DNA from: Acanthococcus lagerstroemiae
Lineage: Eukaryota > Arthropoda > Insecta > Hemiptera > Eriococcidae
Reading direction: 5' to 3'
Length of the DNA: 64,000 bases
Assembly: GCA_031841125.1 (NCBI GenBank)
Contig: CM063113.1
Location: 45,352,197-45,416,196 of the forward strand
How positions within the stretch are numbered: the stretch's first letter is position 1; the number at the start of each line of letters is the position of its first letter. The translations under genes and the position numbers were made by a program. Below are positions 43,730-55,195 of the stretch, in pieces. Under the pieces are notes generated by a model. That model did no database searches, was not told the DNA's origin, and was given only the letters and a program-made list of their open reading frames with translations.

Positions 43730-44910
43730 GGCGTTCATATGGGGCAATAGGTGTATCGCAGATGGTCGTGCATCGTACTTTATCTCTGTGTATTTCTGAC
43801 GTCTGTTCATTGATACCTATGAATATAAGAATATGGGTACAAATAATGTATACATAATGCAAAACTATAATATGTGCAGCAAACTTTTCAAATCTCAGCA
43901 TGTCAGTCGCGTTCATAGATGGGACAATATGTATATCGCCGATGGTCGTGCATCATGCTCATTACCTCTGTGTACTTTTGACTTCTGTTCATAGATACCC
44001 AGAAACCCAGGTATTAATAATATCAGCCTTTATTGGTGTAGTTCTTCACACTTTTAACGAATGAAATATACAGTAGAAGTATACATTGAGGATACCGAAC
44101 TATGTACTTTACCCCTTTGGGTATAAGCTTCCCCAACTTTCTTCCAACTTTTTCGGTTTTGGCCTACTCTTCCCCTCATTATTTCTGTAATTTTCGTTAT
44201 CTCGTCACGCCATCTTGAAGCTGATCTTTCTCTTCTTTTTTTCTTGTCATAAGGTTCCCATAACTCCGTTTTAATTTGTTAATCTCTTGTCTGACCTCTT
44301 TCATACCTACCAGTTTCCTCTCTTGTTTTTTTGTTTTCCACTCTTGTATTCAATTCTTATCCCTAGCGTACTTCATTCTATCTATCTCACTGTAATTGCT
44401 ATGCTATCCTTTCAGTTTGATTCTTCGTTAGGGCCCACGTTTGGGCTCCATAGGTAAGAACTGATGAGGTGCATCTTTCTGTTATTTTCGTTTAATTTTA
44501 CCGTGGTATATGTTTTTTTCAGGTATATGTGTATGTACCTGCAAAACTATATACGAGCAGCAAACTTTTCAAACATGTTAGTCGCGTTCATAGATAAGGC
44601 AATATGTGTACCGCAGATGGTCGTGCGCTCATCATCTCTGTGTACTTTTAACTTCTGTTCATTGATACCCAACAATCCAGGTACGTACACATATATGCAG
44701 CAAATTTTTCAAACACTGACATCCGAGTCTCGTTCAAAGATGGGGCGATACGTGTATCGCAGATGGTCGTGCGTCATGCACATTATCTCCATATGAGGAG
44801 TTATCTGTTAGAAAGGCCCCTTGCGAATAGGATTCCCATTCGTCAGGGGCCCTTTTGACAGATAACTCCTCGTATATGAACTTTTGACTTCTGTACATCA
44901 ATACCCAGCA
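43730..44910 (+). repeat. old tandem repeat family, right part
   Basis: Units at about 43735-43905, 43905-44010, 44540-44690 and 44700-44905 share GCAGCAAA(C/T)TTTTCAAA, GTC(T/G)CGTTCATAGAT-GG, ATGTGTA(T/C)CGCAGATGGT, CGTGC and TCTGTGTACTTTTGACTTCT followed by GATACCCA. The interval 44015-44520 lacks the unit and is pyrimidine-rich (TTTCTTCTC-type). The related units at 39340-39690 lie on the other side of the giant palindrome. Confidence 0.75.
44791..44875. repeat. 85-bp near-perfect hairpin inserted in the tandem repeat
   Basis: The arm ATATGAGGAGTTATCTGTTA continuing to GAATAGGA (44791-44832) pairs with 44834-44875, whose reverse complement is ATACGAGGAGTTATCTGTCA continuing to GAATGGGA. 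The stem is about 42 bp with few mismatches and almost no loop. It interrupts a tandem-repeat unit (TATCTC | TGAACTTTTGAC), so it is an inserted miniature palindrome, with the size and form of a microRNA precursor. Confidence 0.8.
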
Positions 44911-45860
44911 ACTCAGGTATGTTGCATACAACGCGGCGTTGTTGTAGACTACACGCCGGACGATCTTTGGGAAAATACCACCGTAAATACAAAAAACTAT
45001 CTGTACTGCGAACTTTTTAAGCGAGACTGTACCGGCGCGGCGATATGGTGGTGGCGGCGGCGTTGCTGAAAACTCGTAACGAAGTAAAAAGTGTTTTTAC
45101 ATTAATTAAATTAAACAAAGTAAACCAATAATTTATGAAAATAAAACCATCTGCTTTTTAGCCGCAGAGGTAGTTTTGAAAGGAGAGACGGAGAGAGAGC
45201 GAGACCGGGGCTCGGTGGCTGGCGAGGAAAAGGCGTTTTGTCGAGAGGGGTTGCAAACCAACACCGATATTTTCAAAAAGGCAATAAGACGTATTCGCGC
45301 CGGCGAACGGCCGACGACGAAGTGGGAGGGCAAATGGCGCATAAGAAGGATGATTTTTGCCTGTAAAAAGGGTGTTTGCTTTTGCACGATGAAATGCTAC
45401 AAGTCAAAGAAGAGAAAGGGTTGAAAAGGGATATTAAGCAGTAAATACTCGTACAGTATCTGCTAAAATTTCTTTTCGCTTTTTACTATACTCTGTATAT
45501 ACACTATAATGCTTTCTCTCTTTTTCGTATATTTTCCCCAATCGTCGTCGTTGGTGGCGGCGATGGTGGCGACGGTGGCGGTGGTGGGAGCGTCATCACT
45601 GCGCCCGGAAAACGGTGACCCGGAATAAAACGAAACGACAAATTCGCTGTCGAAGGTGCGGCATTTTCACGTGCCGAAAGGAAGGAGAATAAGCGAGTTG
45701 ACTCCCTGCTCGGTGCTCGAGACCTCGATTTCTGCCCGTCTGTCAGTCTGTCTGTGCCTAGATCGTGCAGCGTTTTCCGCCGCCGGCGTAAAAAGTATAG
45801 GCTTTGATTACCTGCCAGTCTGGCTGTCTGTTTGTTAATTTTTGATCCTTTAGTTTTTCC
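44911..45860. promoter_or_regulatory. GC-rich stretch with GGCGGCGG runs, possible promoter or 5' exon
   Basis: Unlike its AT-rich flanks this region carries GGTGGTGGCGGCGGCG at about 45047, GGTGGCGGCGATGGTGGCGA at about 45555 and many CGs. A plus frame at 45176-45424 (82 codons, MKGETERERDRGSVAGEEKA start) is basic and ends in a Cys-rich, Lys-rich tail (CKKGVCFCTMKCYKSKK). I recognise no family, and it may be chance. The composition could mark a promoter or untranslated exon. Confidence 0.25.
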
Positions 45861-48405
45861 TCGTCGTTGGTGTGAGATACAGACGGTATGGGGGGGGGGG
45901 GAAGGTTCAGAGCGGGTTGAATAGCGGATCAGCTCTCTCGGTTCCTGGTTGGTGGCTCTCTGGTTGCCAAGTTGACTAACTCGGATTCTGGTTTGTCTGA
46001 ATTTTTGACCGGGTTACTGGTTTTTTGAAATTTTTCTGAGTGGTTGTGGAGGTGGACGGTTTTTGGTAAATTGTGGTACTTCAGATCTGAAGGTTCCGCT
46101 TCTCAAGTTCTAGTTTTTAAGGAAATTGAAAAGAAAACATGAGGGAGGAATGCATGATAGAATGAAACTATGGAACGGTTACACGGAACTCAACGTTCCA
46201 CTTCAGTAGAAACGGAACATAATGCTTAATTTTTTCCGTCGTTCTTGTGCTTCGGTTCAGCTCAGTACCAGCTCACGGTCTGAGTACTTTCCCAAAGGTG
46301 CAATTAGGAACCCAGTGGGAAACTTGGAGCGAGATAATGATTCCAATTTCTAAATTGAGCCAAAAGAACTCATTTCGATTCTTGCTCTCAAATCCGGAAA
46401 ATGAAACTTTCCAGGCGGAACAAACCATCAGTTCTTATCTACTTCCTCCAGACGCTCCAGACCTGCTCAGCACCCAAGTTATAGTGACCTGATTATGAGA
46501 AACATTTTGTAAGGGAAATCGAGTGCACAACTTTCTCTGTTTGAAAAGTTCACCGATACCGACGATGTGTATACAGACTCAAGTATCACTAAAAACTCAG
46601 TTTAATAGTGCTGTTTGACCCCTTCCTGGGCATCAGTCTACTCGTGTTTTTTTTTTTTTTAGGGAAATCGATTAGTAGGCCTAAATGAACAACTGTACCA
46701 AATCTCCGCTTTGCGAGAATCTTGGCATTTATTTTTCGTGGACGATTTCTCATCAGAAACTGCGGCAATTTCGTCGCTCACGCATCGTGAAGAGCATTTT
46801 CGCTCTTCGACGTAGACATGCGTGACGTTAAAAGGTAAATATGTGCCGTTGGTCGGAACAGGTGGACCGTAGACGAAGACCCGGAGTCTGCAGGCAGACG
46901 GGACGACAATGTATATGCGCGATATAAATTATATACCGTCGGAGGGTTTTGTGCGTGAGCGGGACCGTTGAGATGACAGCTTCATTAGAGAGACGGATAT
47001 ATAAGTATGTATTTCGTACACACAAATACTCGTATATGCTCGACCGAATGACGGCTATACGTCGATATAGCAGCGCCGAGGAATTCTTCTCTTCGGTTTT
47101 CGGCTTCCGGAATACTCGTCTGGAGACCTGCGAGCCGGATGTCGTAATACGTGTGCACGGCGGTGTGAATGTCGTCTCATGTGTGAATCGTAGCGAGCCA
47201 CGGCGAGGGAGCGATTTTCATCGAAAAAGGCACAAAAATCAAAGCGATCCTCGACGTGCCCCCCCCCCTGTCTCCCGGACGGATCTTCCGCACAAATCGT
47301 GGCCGCGTAATAAAACCCGATATACGTTGCGCCATTCAACTGAACAAGCGAATCATTATGATGATTCAAAACATACGAAGTTTCAATATTTTCTGTGTCC
47401 TCAGGAAGGACTTGACGGCTTGACAGGGTGACAGAAGTAGCTACTAGCTGGTGGACAATATAGGTTCGTTAACCGGGGTTATTCTCTATTTCGAAATATA
47501 AAGTCGCTGGATGACTTCTTTTCCTTCGTGTATCTGAAATAATGATAGTAGGTAAAACGTCGTTAGTATGACTAATTTTACCATTAATTAAGCGCAGGCT
47601 GCTTTGATGATCGAGTTCGTAAGGTCGTGAATTCGGATACAACGGGTAATTCGTGGCTTCGTGGGCGTATTTCCGTCATTCGAGATATTTTTATTTCTAT
47701 TTACAAACATGCGTACAAGTTGACGTGAAGACCATTCCTTGCCTTGGTGGGTTTTGTCCGCTCGAATGTAGGTCTTGGTTGGATCAGGCTACACTTAGTC
47801 ATCAGTCAGATCAAACTTTTCAGTCAATTTTAGGCTGTTAGTCTCATCAGTTAATAGTTTGATCGTGTATTGTTCATTATCAGTCTCCTCATAGTCTTTT
47901 CAGAGAGAGTTAACGGGGATGGAAGTCGCAGAAAAATAAATTACTTTTTAAAATAAGAATCAGTAATGGAAAGCATAGATTCCTCGACTGAAGTCAGATA
48001 TTTTTCATTTGTTATTGGCTGAAATTCGGATACTTTTATTACCTGGTTGTATACTTACTTTACCCAATTAACACCACTTTGAGGAAGATACTTTTCCCCT
48101 CCGATCGGGCAACTTTTGAATAGGTTCGGTGATAAATTAACTTTTCTTATAATCATGTTTTATAACGAATAACAACGGAATCGAAATCACTTTTTATCAT
48201 ATCAAAATTGGCGTAATTAGGAATCGTGTTTCCGAATCACAGCACTACATAAAATTGTAATAAAAATGTGTAATTAAGTCGAAATTAAGGTTAGAAAATA
48301 CATCAAAATTAAAAAAAAAAGTAATTTAATTACAGTTTGGACGAACAAACAGATCGAAGTGGTCTTCAGTAAAGCCCGCGTATTCGGAGGCGTAGATAAC
48401 TCCGT
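45861..48405. other. no gene recognised
   Basis: A run of 10 G lies at 45892-45901 and a run of 10 C at 47259-47268. A 160-codon plus frame at 46949-47431 overlaps a 104-codon minus frame (47055-47369). Neither shows a motif. The 46900-47300 part is richer in CG than its flanks and might be transcribed, but I cannot support a gene. Confidence 0.35.
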
Positions 48406-48470
48406 TATAGGGGGGGGGGTCGAACTTTGTCTGCCTTGCCTGACCCTTTACAACCCCCCCCCCCCTATGA
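48405..48470. repeat. hairpin of a G10 tract and a C12 tract
   Basis: TTATAGGGGGGGGGG (G at 48410-48419) and CCCCCCCCCCCCTATGA (C at 48454-48465) can pair as a stem of at least 14 bp with a 34-nt loop. No coding function. Confidence 0.7.
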
Positions 48471-49590
48471 TTTGCCTTACATAACTCCTGAAAAAATTCA
48501 ATTTTTTCTTGCTACGTGAGAGGGTCGAGACTCCTACACCATTAAGCGCATCCAGGTTCACGACCAGACATCAACTGTATAGTGTTCTTCTTGGAATGTT
48601 GTACTTGATACTGACTCTCAAAACACTGAAATTTTTATTTAAAACTACATCTAAAGCTCTCTGTATCTGCTCCTCTGAATTCCCAGTTTTTAATGAGTAA
48701 GAAATTAGAATTATTTATTGTAATAAAATTACGTAGGTGAATTATGAAGAAAAAGAGTCAAATTAATTGATTGTGGTCTATTACTTACTGCAAACGACGT
48801 ATTACAGTTCAAAATCGCATTAGTTTTCGTAATTCGTCTTTCGGCGCTGTGCATAAAAAAAAATTAAAAAACCTTTTTTTGGATTTCAAATTCAAATTAC
48901 AAACGCGACATTGAGGGCACAGACTACGCACTTGTAGGAAAGTAACCTACTACTATATATTAATGGTAGGATTGCTCGTTAGATATTGGTAGGTGGACGT
49001 GATTAGGCTATCTGGCGTAATTTGAGTAAGACACCTTAATAATATTCTCGATTAACAAAATGAGGGGCACTAAGCTTCAGCACACAAAAAGGTCAAAACT
49101 GGGATGTTAGGAAAAAGAGTATATCCCATTCAACCAATCAGAACGTAGGACACAAAATAGACTCAAGAACAACGTGCTAGGTGAGGCACTCTCATGATGT
49201 CAAGTGGGTGTAGCCAAATACAATTTTAATTCAAATGCTAAATGTGGCACATTTGTGTCTCCGAAGCGCTGCGACAAGTGAGACTCTCTGTCAGTTGGGC
49301 TCAGAGAAGAAAATATTCAGAGCTTCATATTTTTGCTAACAGTCATGTAATTTCCTAAGTTTTCTGTTGTTAAGGCACTCATTTCTGGTTGGAGGCAAAC
49401 TGAGTTTCTGTGTGCAATTCCCTCAGTCATCGTTTGCTACACCCATATGAGCTTGATTAAAACTTGAAACTCTTACAAACTGTCCTTTTTTAAAACTCAT
49501 CGAGATGTATTTTGAGACTGCCGAACTTTCTGAGTCGCTTCGCTTTTTCTCGAATAAGTTCAAGTACGTTTAAGGATGGTCTGAAATTAT
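48471..49590. other. no gene recognised
   Basis: AT-rich spacer. A 63-codon plus frame (48509-48700) without motif is the longest. Nothing supported. Confidence 0.4.
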
Positions 49591-50710
49591 CTCATAAAAT
49601 GTTTATGGGGAAATTATATGCTGAAATTGTGCAGATAAATTTTATTGGAAACTCATTATAAGGAATTTTATGGAGGAAAACAATTAGAAACAACAAGTAG
49701 GAACGTGTGCAGAGAAATCATGTGGGAAAACCATGTAGGGGAACATATTGGAGTACGGGTCATTTTCCAGAAACTGAGAATGTTTTGTTACCAGCAAATT
49801 TTGAAATCTAACTTTCGATTTTTTAATTTTAATTTTTGGGGGGGGGGGGGGTATGTTACACAATAACATCCGCAACAAATTCCACCAGTATAATTCATGA
49901 GACAGACAGTTACCATATTTTGGATGGAAAAAGCACAGGAAATGTCCATCGTCATGGATGTTACTACCTTGTCTGATTGTTTGAATACCAGTTACATTTT
50001 TTCAAATAATTTTGTTTCAAGTTGTTTTTTCCTAATAAAGTGGTATTATTATTCAGAAAGATTGGAAGTATCTGTTCTGTTACCTGGGTTTTCAGTGCAT
50101 TGTCGTGGTCAATCTTTAACTGTTGCAAAGATCGGTGCCGTGTACAATTTTTAGCCCAACAAATGGCAATACTGGTACAGTTTTAGTCCCTTAACACGAT
50201 CCAGGTGCCAGATTGTAGTCACTGGCACATGCGATAGTATAATTTTCAAAAATTCCCGGGAAAAGGAAATTCTTGAAGCTGTGTTACCTCTAGTCGTGGA
50301 TATCAGAGCTTTCGCCGTAAACAAGATGTCTATCGTCGCAGAGAAAAGTCATCTCCCTCCTTAAATTTTGATGCTCCTGCTCTGTAAACTTGTTGAATAT
50401 TCTCCGCTACGTATAAACTAAGTATTATGAAAAAAAAAAATCTAACAGAAAAGGAAATGCCACCTTAATATTCTCAGTTTCTGGAGAATGACCCTGTTTT
50501 AAGGGAAAATCACATGAAGAAATGATGTGTAGTTTATCATAGAAATAGCCTCTATTTTGGATATAGGGAAACTACATACAAAGAAAAACAAAATATCGTA
50601 TGGGGAAGTCATAAAGGAAAATTGTACATGGGAACAATATAGAAACATCATATGAGGACATAGGGATATTATGAAGGAAAGAAATATGAACTAGTCATTC
50701 GGGTGAATCG
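49591..50710. repeat. degenerate 18-22-bp GGGGAAATCATATG-type array, split by a 737-bp element
   Basis: Left part (49591-49756) has GGAAACTCATTATAAGGAA, GGAAAACAATTAG, AGAAATCATGTGGGAAAACC, ATGTAGGGGAACATATTGG. Right part (50496-50710) has AAGGGAAAATCACATGAAG, TAGGGAAACTACATAC, TATGGGGAAGTCATAAAGG and so on. The style is the same on both sides, so the element at 49757-50495 was inserted into it. Confidence 0.65.
49757..50495 (+). mobile_element. TIR element family X, copy 1 (737 bp between GGTC and GACC)
   Basis: The left end is GGGTCATTTTCCAGAAACTG followed by AGAAT. The right end, read inward, is GGGTCATTCTCCAGAAACTG followed by AGAATATT. The interior matches the reverse complement of 56989-57727 through CAAATTTTG, CAATAACATCCG, GTGCCAGATTGTAGTCACTG, GATATCAGAGCTTTCGCC and others. 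A plus frame of 85 codons (49897-50154) is not obviously kept in copy 2. A run of 14 G (49838-49851) lies inside. No transposase is recognised and no clear target duplication is visible at this copy. Confidence 0.8.
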
Positions 50711-52130
50711 TATGATGTCCTTCCGGAAGAAAACGGTGGCATCTGAGAAACGTCATTTTTCAATAACACAAAATGTGACGGAATACGATTGCTGTTACTC
50801 ACTTTCGCACTTCACAAATAGTCGTGACAATAAGGGTCAGCGCCGACGTCACTTCACTCCATCTTACTGCCAGAATCGGGGCTTTAACCAGGATTACTTG
50901 ACTGGATGGGCAAGCCAATGAAGAACAAACTGCTTATTTGCTGCGTACGAGTGCTGCAAGAACGAGTACAGCCAGTCAGGACTGAACCCATCAGTTGTGT
51001 AAAAGTAGCGCGAAAAGGGGCAAATGCAATGAGGGGCAGGATTTTTATTAAGTAGAATGTGGCTATACGTGGTTCCAATATTTCAAACGGGGATATTCTT
51101 GGCACCTTCTGGCTTAACACCTGTCCCAAAATGAGGGCCATGTTTTCGCAGTTCTCTGTCATAGTCAACGTTCTGTATATTTAAGGACAGCCAGACTGAC
51201 TGTCCCGGTGAGGCTGAAATACTGCAGTTCCCATTTACTTAAAGGAAACAGCTTTCGCTGCGAAATATTCATAACTAGTGCGGCATCTTGGATGCAGAGT
51301 CAGTTTATCAACTGGAATTTAAGGGAACGCTACAACCTACAGCATAGGCTCCTCACTGATAGCGAAAGCCGTACTGAGTTCATGGCTGAAGAAAAAGAAT
51401 AAGAATCAAATATACTTGATGTACTACGATTTCAGTTATAATTATTATTTTTACTCTTAAATTCAAAAAGTTGATTTTGTGACAACACATACTTTCGAAT
51501 TGATTCATGAGAGAAAAAAAAAAAAAAAAAAGATAAATATTTTTTTAAAACCTTTTTTTTGAGAGAGGTAGAAACCGGGGGGGGGGTGTAAAGAAAAATT
51601 CATACATCGGGAAATGGATATGTCTTATGGGTACCGAGCACATTTTACACATCAGTGTTGACAGAACGGCGTTTTCGTTGCTAGATCCAGCAGAATATTT
51701 TATTTTTAACAATTTCATTTTAGCATCTCAATTCTCGTTAGAAAATTCATTTTAAACAGACTTCAGTAGAATTTATTTGAAATCTAGAAAAACTAGCAGA
51801 ATTTGAGATATCCGAGAGCAGAATTCAATTTTCCCTTCTGGCAACATTGCTCGCATGCAGTCAATGCCCAGAAACAAAAATGAAATATTCAGCAAGAGTC
51901 GTCCATTCTCGGTGTCAGTTGACATTCTCCATATCAATCTCGGCACAGACATTACAGATAACAACAGCGGTGGTGAAACCAATCACGGGGTAAAGAGGAA
52001 TACGCAATTTTGTCATACCGGTAGTAAAAAACTGGTAGCTTTTTTCTGCGTACAGAATTTTCGTTTTGTGCCTAGCCATTAGACATATCCATGTAAAAAA
52101 ACAAACAAAAAAAAACTAATATAATTATTA
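50711..52130. other. no gene recognised
   Basis: Contains a 94-codon minus frame (50884-51168), a poly-A run at 51513-51530 and a run of 10 G at 51577-51586. I see no motif. Confidence 0.4.
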
Positions 52131-53180
52131 TACACCAAGAGTCAAAAGTCAGTGTTTACATGCGAGGGAAAGTTGCGAACAAACGTAACGAGTGAGCAGT
52201 TCCCGAGTTAAGTAAACTCACTTTTGGCTCTTGTGTTGCAAGATAGTTCTTATTACAATATATGATCAGAAAGGGAAAACATGAACCGCTTTGTCTTGTT
52301 AAAAAAGCAACGCTGAAAATTCAGCATTATGCATTTTCCCAACTGAAAAGAAACCTACAGCTCCGATAGCAAATAATATCAGGAAACAACAATTGCCATG
52401 ATAACATCCCCGGCATTAGTCGGCCATTCTTGGCATCCGTCGACATTCGTGTTGCTTTGTTGTGTTGGTTGGTAAATGTGCCTGCATGTAAAAATGTGAC
52501 TCATGCTTTTACATTGAGGCACGTTTACTCTACATTGAGGTTATGCTGGTGTCTGATCCGGCAATGAAAAGTGCTACTTTCCAGTTGCAAAATACTAGAG
52601 TAAACATAGTCTTTCTGAACAAGTATTGTGAAATAGTATATTATACACCAAGAGTCGAAAGTGAGTGTTTACATGGTGAGGGAAAGTTTGCGAACAAGTG
52701 TAGCGAGTGAGCAATTCCCAAGTCATGTAAACTCACTTTTGGCTCTTGTTTTGTTAGATATTTTTTATACTTAATGATCAGAAATAGCAATGTTTTTCGT
52801 CCAGTAATTCACGAGGCAAACATAACGACAGTTAGGCGTCAATAAATAACAACAAACAGTAACAGTTGTACTACGTTGTGAATATTTAAATGCGTTTCTA
52901 AGTCGCAATTTGGCAATTTGCTACATGCCCGAGTGGTTAGAGACGTTTGCTACACTCCAATCAGATGTCTCAATAGAGGCGGGTTCTATCCTCAGATACA
53001 GAATTACTGGCCAGCAATTTGTGCCTACATGTGCTTCTATGTAAAAACGTGACACGTCCCTTTACATTAAGGCACGTTTACTTTACACACAGGTTTTGTT
53101 AGCACTCGATGCATGAATGATAAGCGCTTCGTTCCATCCGCCAAACACCAACGTAAACATTGCCTTTCTGATTGTGTAGT
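52131..53180 (+). repeat. tandem duplication of about 515 bp, each unit headed by a 112-bp palindrome
   Basis: Each unit starts with TTATACACCAAGAGTC(A/G)AAAGT then GTGTTTACATG, and the palindrome ends GTAAACTCACTTTTGGCTCTTG (52134-52247 and 52648-52758). The arms CAAGAGTC-AAAGT-AGTGTTTAC and GTAAACTCACTTTTGGCTCTTG are inverted. The rest of the unit shares TGCCT(A/G)CATG, CTTTTACATT(G/A)AGGCACG and TTTACT(C/T)TACA, ending CTTTCTGA near 52617 and 53169. The second unit carries extra sequence including a tRNA-like stretch at 52921-52990. Confidence 0.75.
52921..52992 (+). tRNA. tRNA-like relic (Ser/Leu-type head)
   Basis: ATGCCCGAGTGGTTAGAGAC at about 52925 is a good A box of the type in tRNAs with a long variable arm. 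GGCGGGTTCTATCCTC near 52979 is a degraded B box. Stems do not close well and no counterpart exists in the first unit of the surrounding duplication, so I read it as a pseudogene or a SINE head. Confidence 0.4.
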
Positions 53181-53389
53181 ATAAAAAAGCAATTTTTGAT
53201 ATGTGACTGTCTTTTTCCAGACCGATAAGGAAAACATGCTGAGAAAACATACGCAGTAGCCGAAAAACTCCAGTCACCAGGGGGTATACATGACCATCAG
53301 TCAGCCAGGCACATGGACACTAGGGCATTTAAAAAGAAAAGTAGCTAGTCAGACTTCCAAGTTAGTAAAAATATTAAATATATTGATAG

Positions 53390-53475
53390 GTTGGTAGATA
53401 GATAGCCAGGCCTACAGATAGACAGACAGGCAGGCAAACAGAAAGCCAGCAGACAGATCGACTAACTAACCAATA
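53390..53475. repeat. degenerate GATA/GACA/GGCA tetranucleotide microsatellite
   Basis: GGTAGATAGATAGCCAGGCC, ACAGATAGACAGACAGGCAG and GCAAACAGAAAGCCAGCAGA with CTAACTAACC form an impure tetranucleotide tract. Confidence 0.8.
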
Positions 53476-55195
53476 GATAAAACGCAAGACACCCAACGTC
53501 TGTAATTGTTTAACATTTCCGCCAAATTCGGATTGACCGAAACAGGAAAATTGGGAATTCCCCGTTGGTTTTTCGAAACGTGTACTCGAATGTGAGAATA
53601 GAAAAAAACGAGAATGTATCAGAAAAAGTAATACCTAGTATATTCGTAGCCACTACCCCGTCCAATAAATCACGTCTTATAATAACTTAATTTCAGCCGG
53701 GGGAGAGGGGCTGGGGTGCAAACTAATCCAAAAAGGCTAGTACGCACGTCCATTTAGCTAATCTTAAAATACGAGCTATTTATCAAAGCTATTTAGATGG
53801 CGCGGATAAGGGGCTAAATAAGCTGTGTTTTCTTCGATGAAGCCCCGTATTTACGACGTGCTATATCGCGCGCGCGGGGGTACATATTCGACTGCGTTTT
53901 TTTTTCTTTCCTTTCTTCTTCCTAAATTAGCATATTTCATGCGGTTTACCTATATTCCGGTAATAATTCAACCTCGGTTGACGTTAATTGTGTTTCAGCC
54001 CGAAGCAAACTGATTAGGACGAAAAAATAGGTAAAGAAAAATTTTGCGCGTGAAAGAAAGGTGGAAATGGAGTACACGAGAAATTTTATGTAACGTGTAC
54101 CTCGCCCTCTTTGCCGCCGCCCGAACGACAGATGGGGAGGAGGCAAAATTATGTTCTCTAAAAACGTGATCGTAATCGAAGCGAAATTAACGATACTACG
54201 TCGTTGACATAAGAAATTTTCGTATTAATCACATTTTTATGATTTGTGTCGGACCTAACGTGTAATATCCTGTTGTCGTGAGCGTTTTAATTTTCCAGCC
54301 TGGTATTGGGTATTATGTTTGAAATACACCGTCATATAGTGTATACTATTTATATGCGTAATATACTTACCTGTGTTCCGCGTGTTCCAGGGGCGAATAC
54401 GTTCACGAAGGTGGGTTCAGACTGTCCCCCCTTGCTGATACGTTTGCGTACGTGAAGCATAACGCAGTTGTGATTCGGCGAAATTCGTAAATTTGGACTC
54501 TACATAGCCGAACGTGCACGTATATGGTTGAATTTTCTTGACGTCACTGGTTTTCAACTGCAAAAACGCTGCACCTGGTAGGTAACCTTGTTCGCATGCA
54601 ATTTATCAATTAGTTCTGAGAAACTAGTATGCAAATTGTTCTGCTCCGTTTTCCCGGCCACTAATGTACAATCGAAGCTCACTGATCGGCTGTACACTCG
54701 TGCGTCGTACTCAGTAAGACTTTTCTAAGTTAATGTTTTTATCTTGAAAGCAGATTAGATGAGAATATTATGATCATAAGGAAAAGAATTTGAGAGATAC
54801 AACCAAAGTACCAGAGGGGTATGGGAATATCTCCCCCCCCCCTCGGGGGGAAAAATAGCTGGGGAAATTTTATATTCGTCTCCCCCTCCCTCTCGAAAAA
54901 ATGTAAAATTTTAGAGTTTGTTAACGAACATTTTAGACCGACGAATGTAAGCTGAAATTTGGATGAAACTTTCCTGTCGTAAGAGGGGCAGTTAACCATT
55001 TCAAAAATTGACTTTACCACTTGAAGATGCTTGTCCGCTCAGTTTCGATTCGACTCAGCTTCACAATGAAAAAAAGATGGTGGGGGATTTCCTCACACAC
55101 TCTAATGTAATGATGATAGTTCGATTTCCTAAGCGAATTTTGTCGGTTCTAAGTTTGAAATTTGGGGTGCCAGATTGTGATAAAATTATAAAATC
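53476..55195. other. no gene recognised
   Basis: Spacer with a 10-C tract next to GGGGGG at 54833-54850 and CG-richer patches at 53850-54130 and 54360-54470. Frames of 60-93 codons show no motif. Confidence 0.4.

Noticed and set aside
46949..47431. 160-codon plus frame
   Set aside because: No family motif, overlapping antisense frame of 104 codons, and a C10 tract inside. CG-rich composition alone explains the openness.
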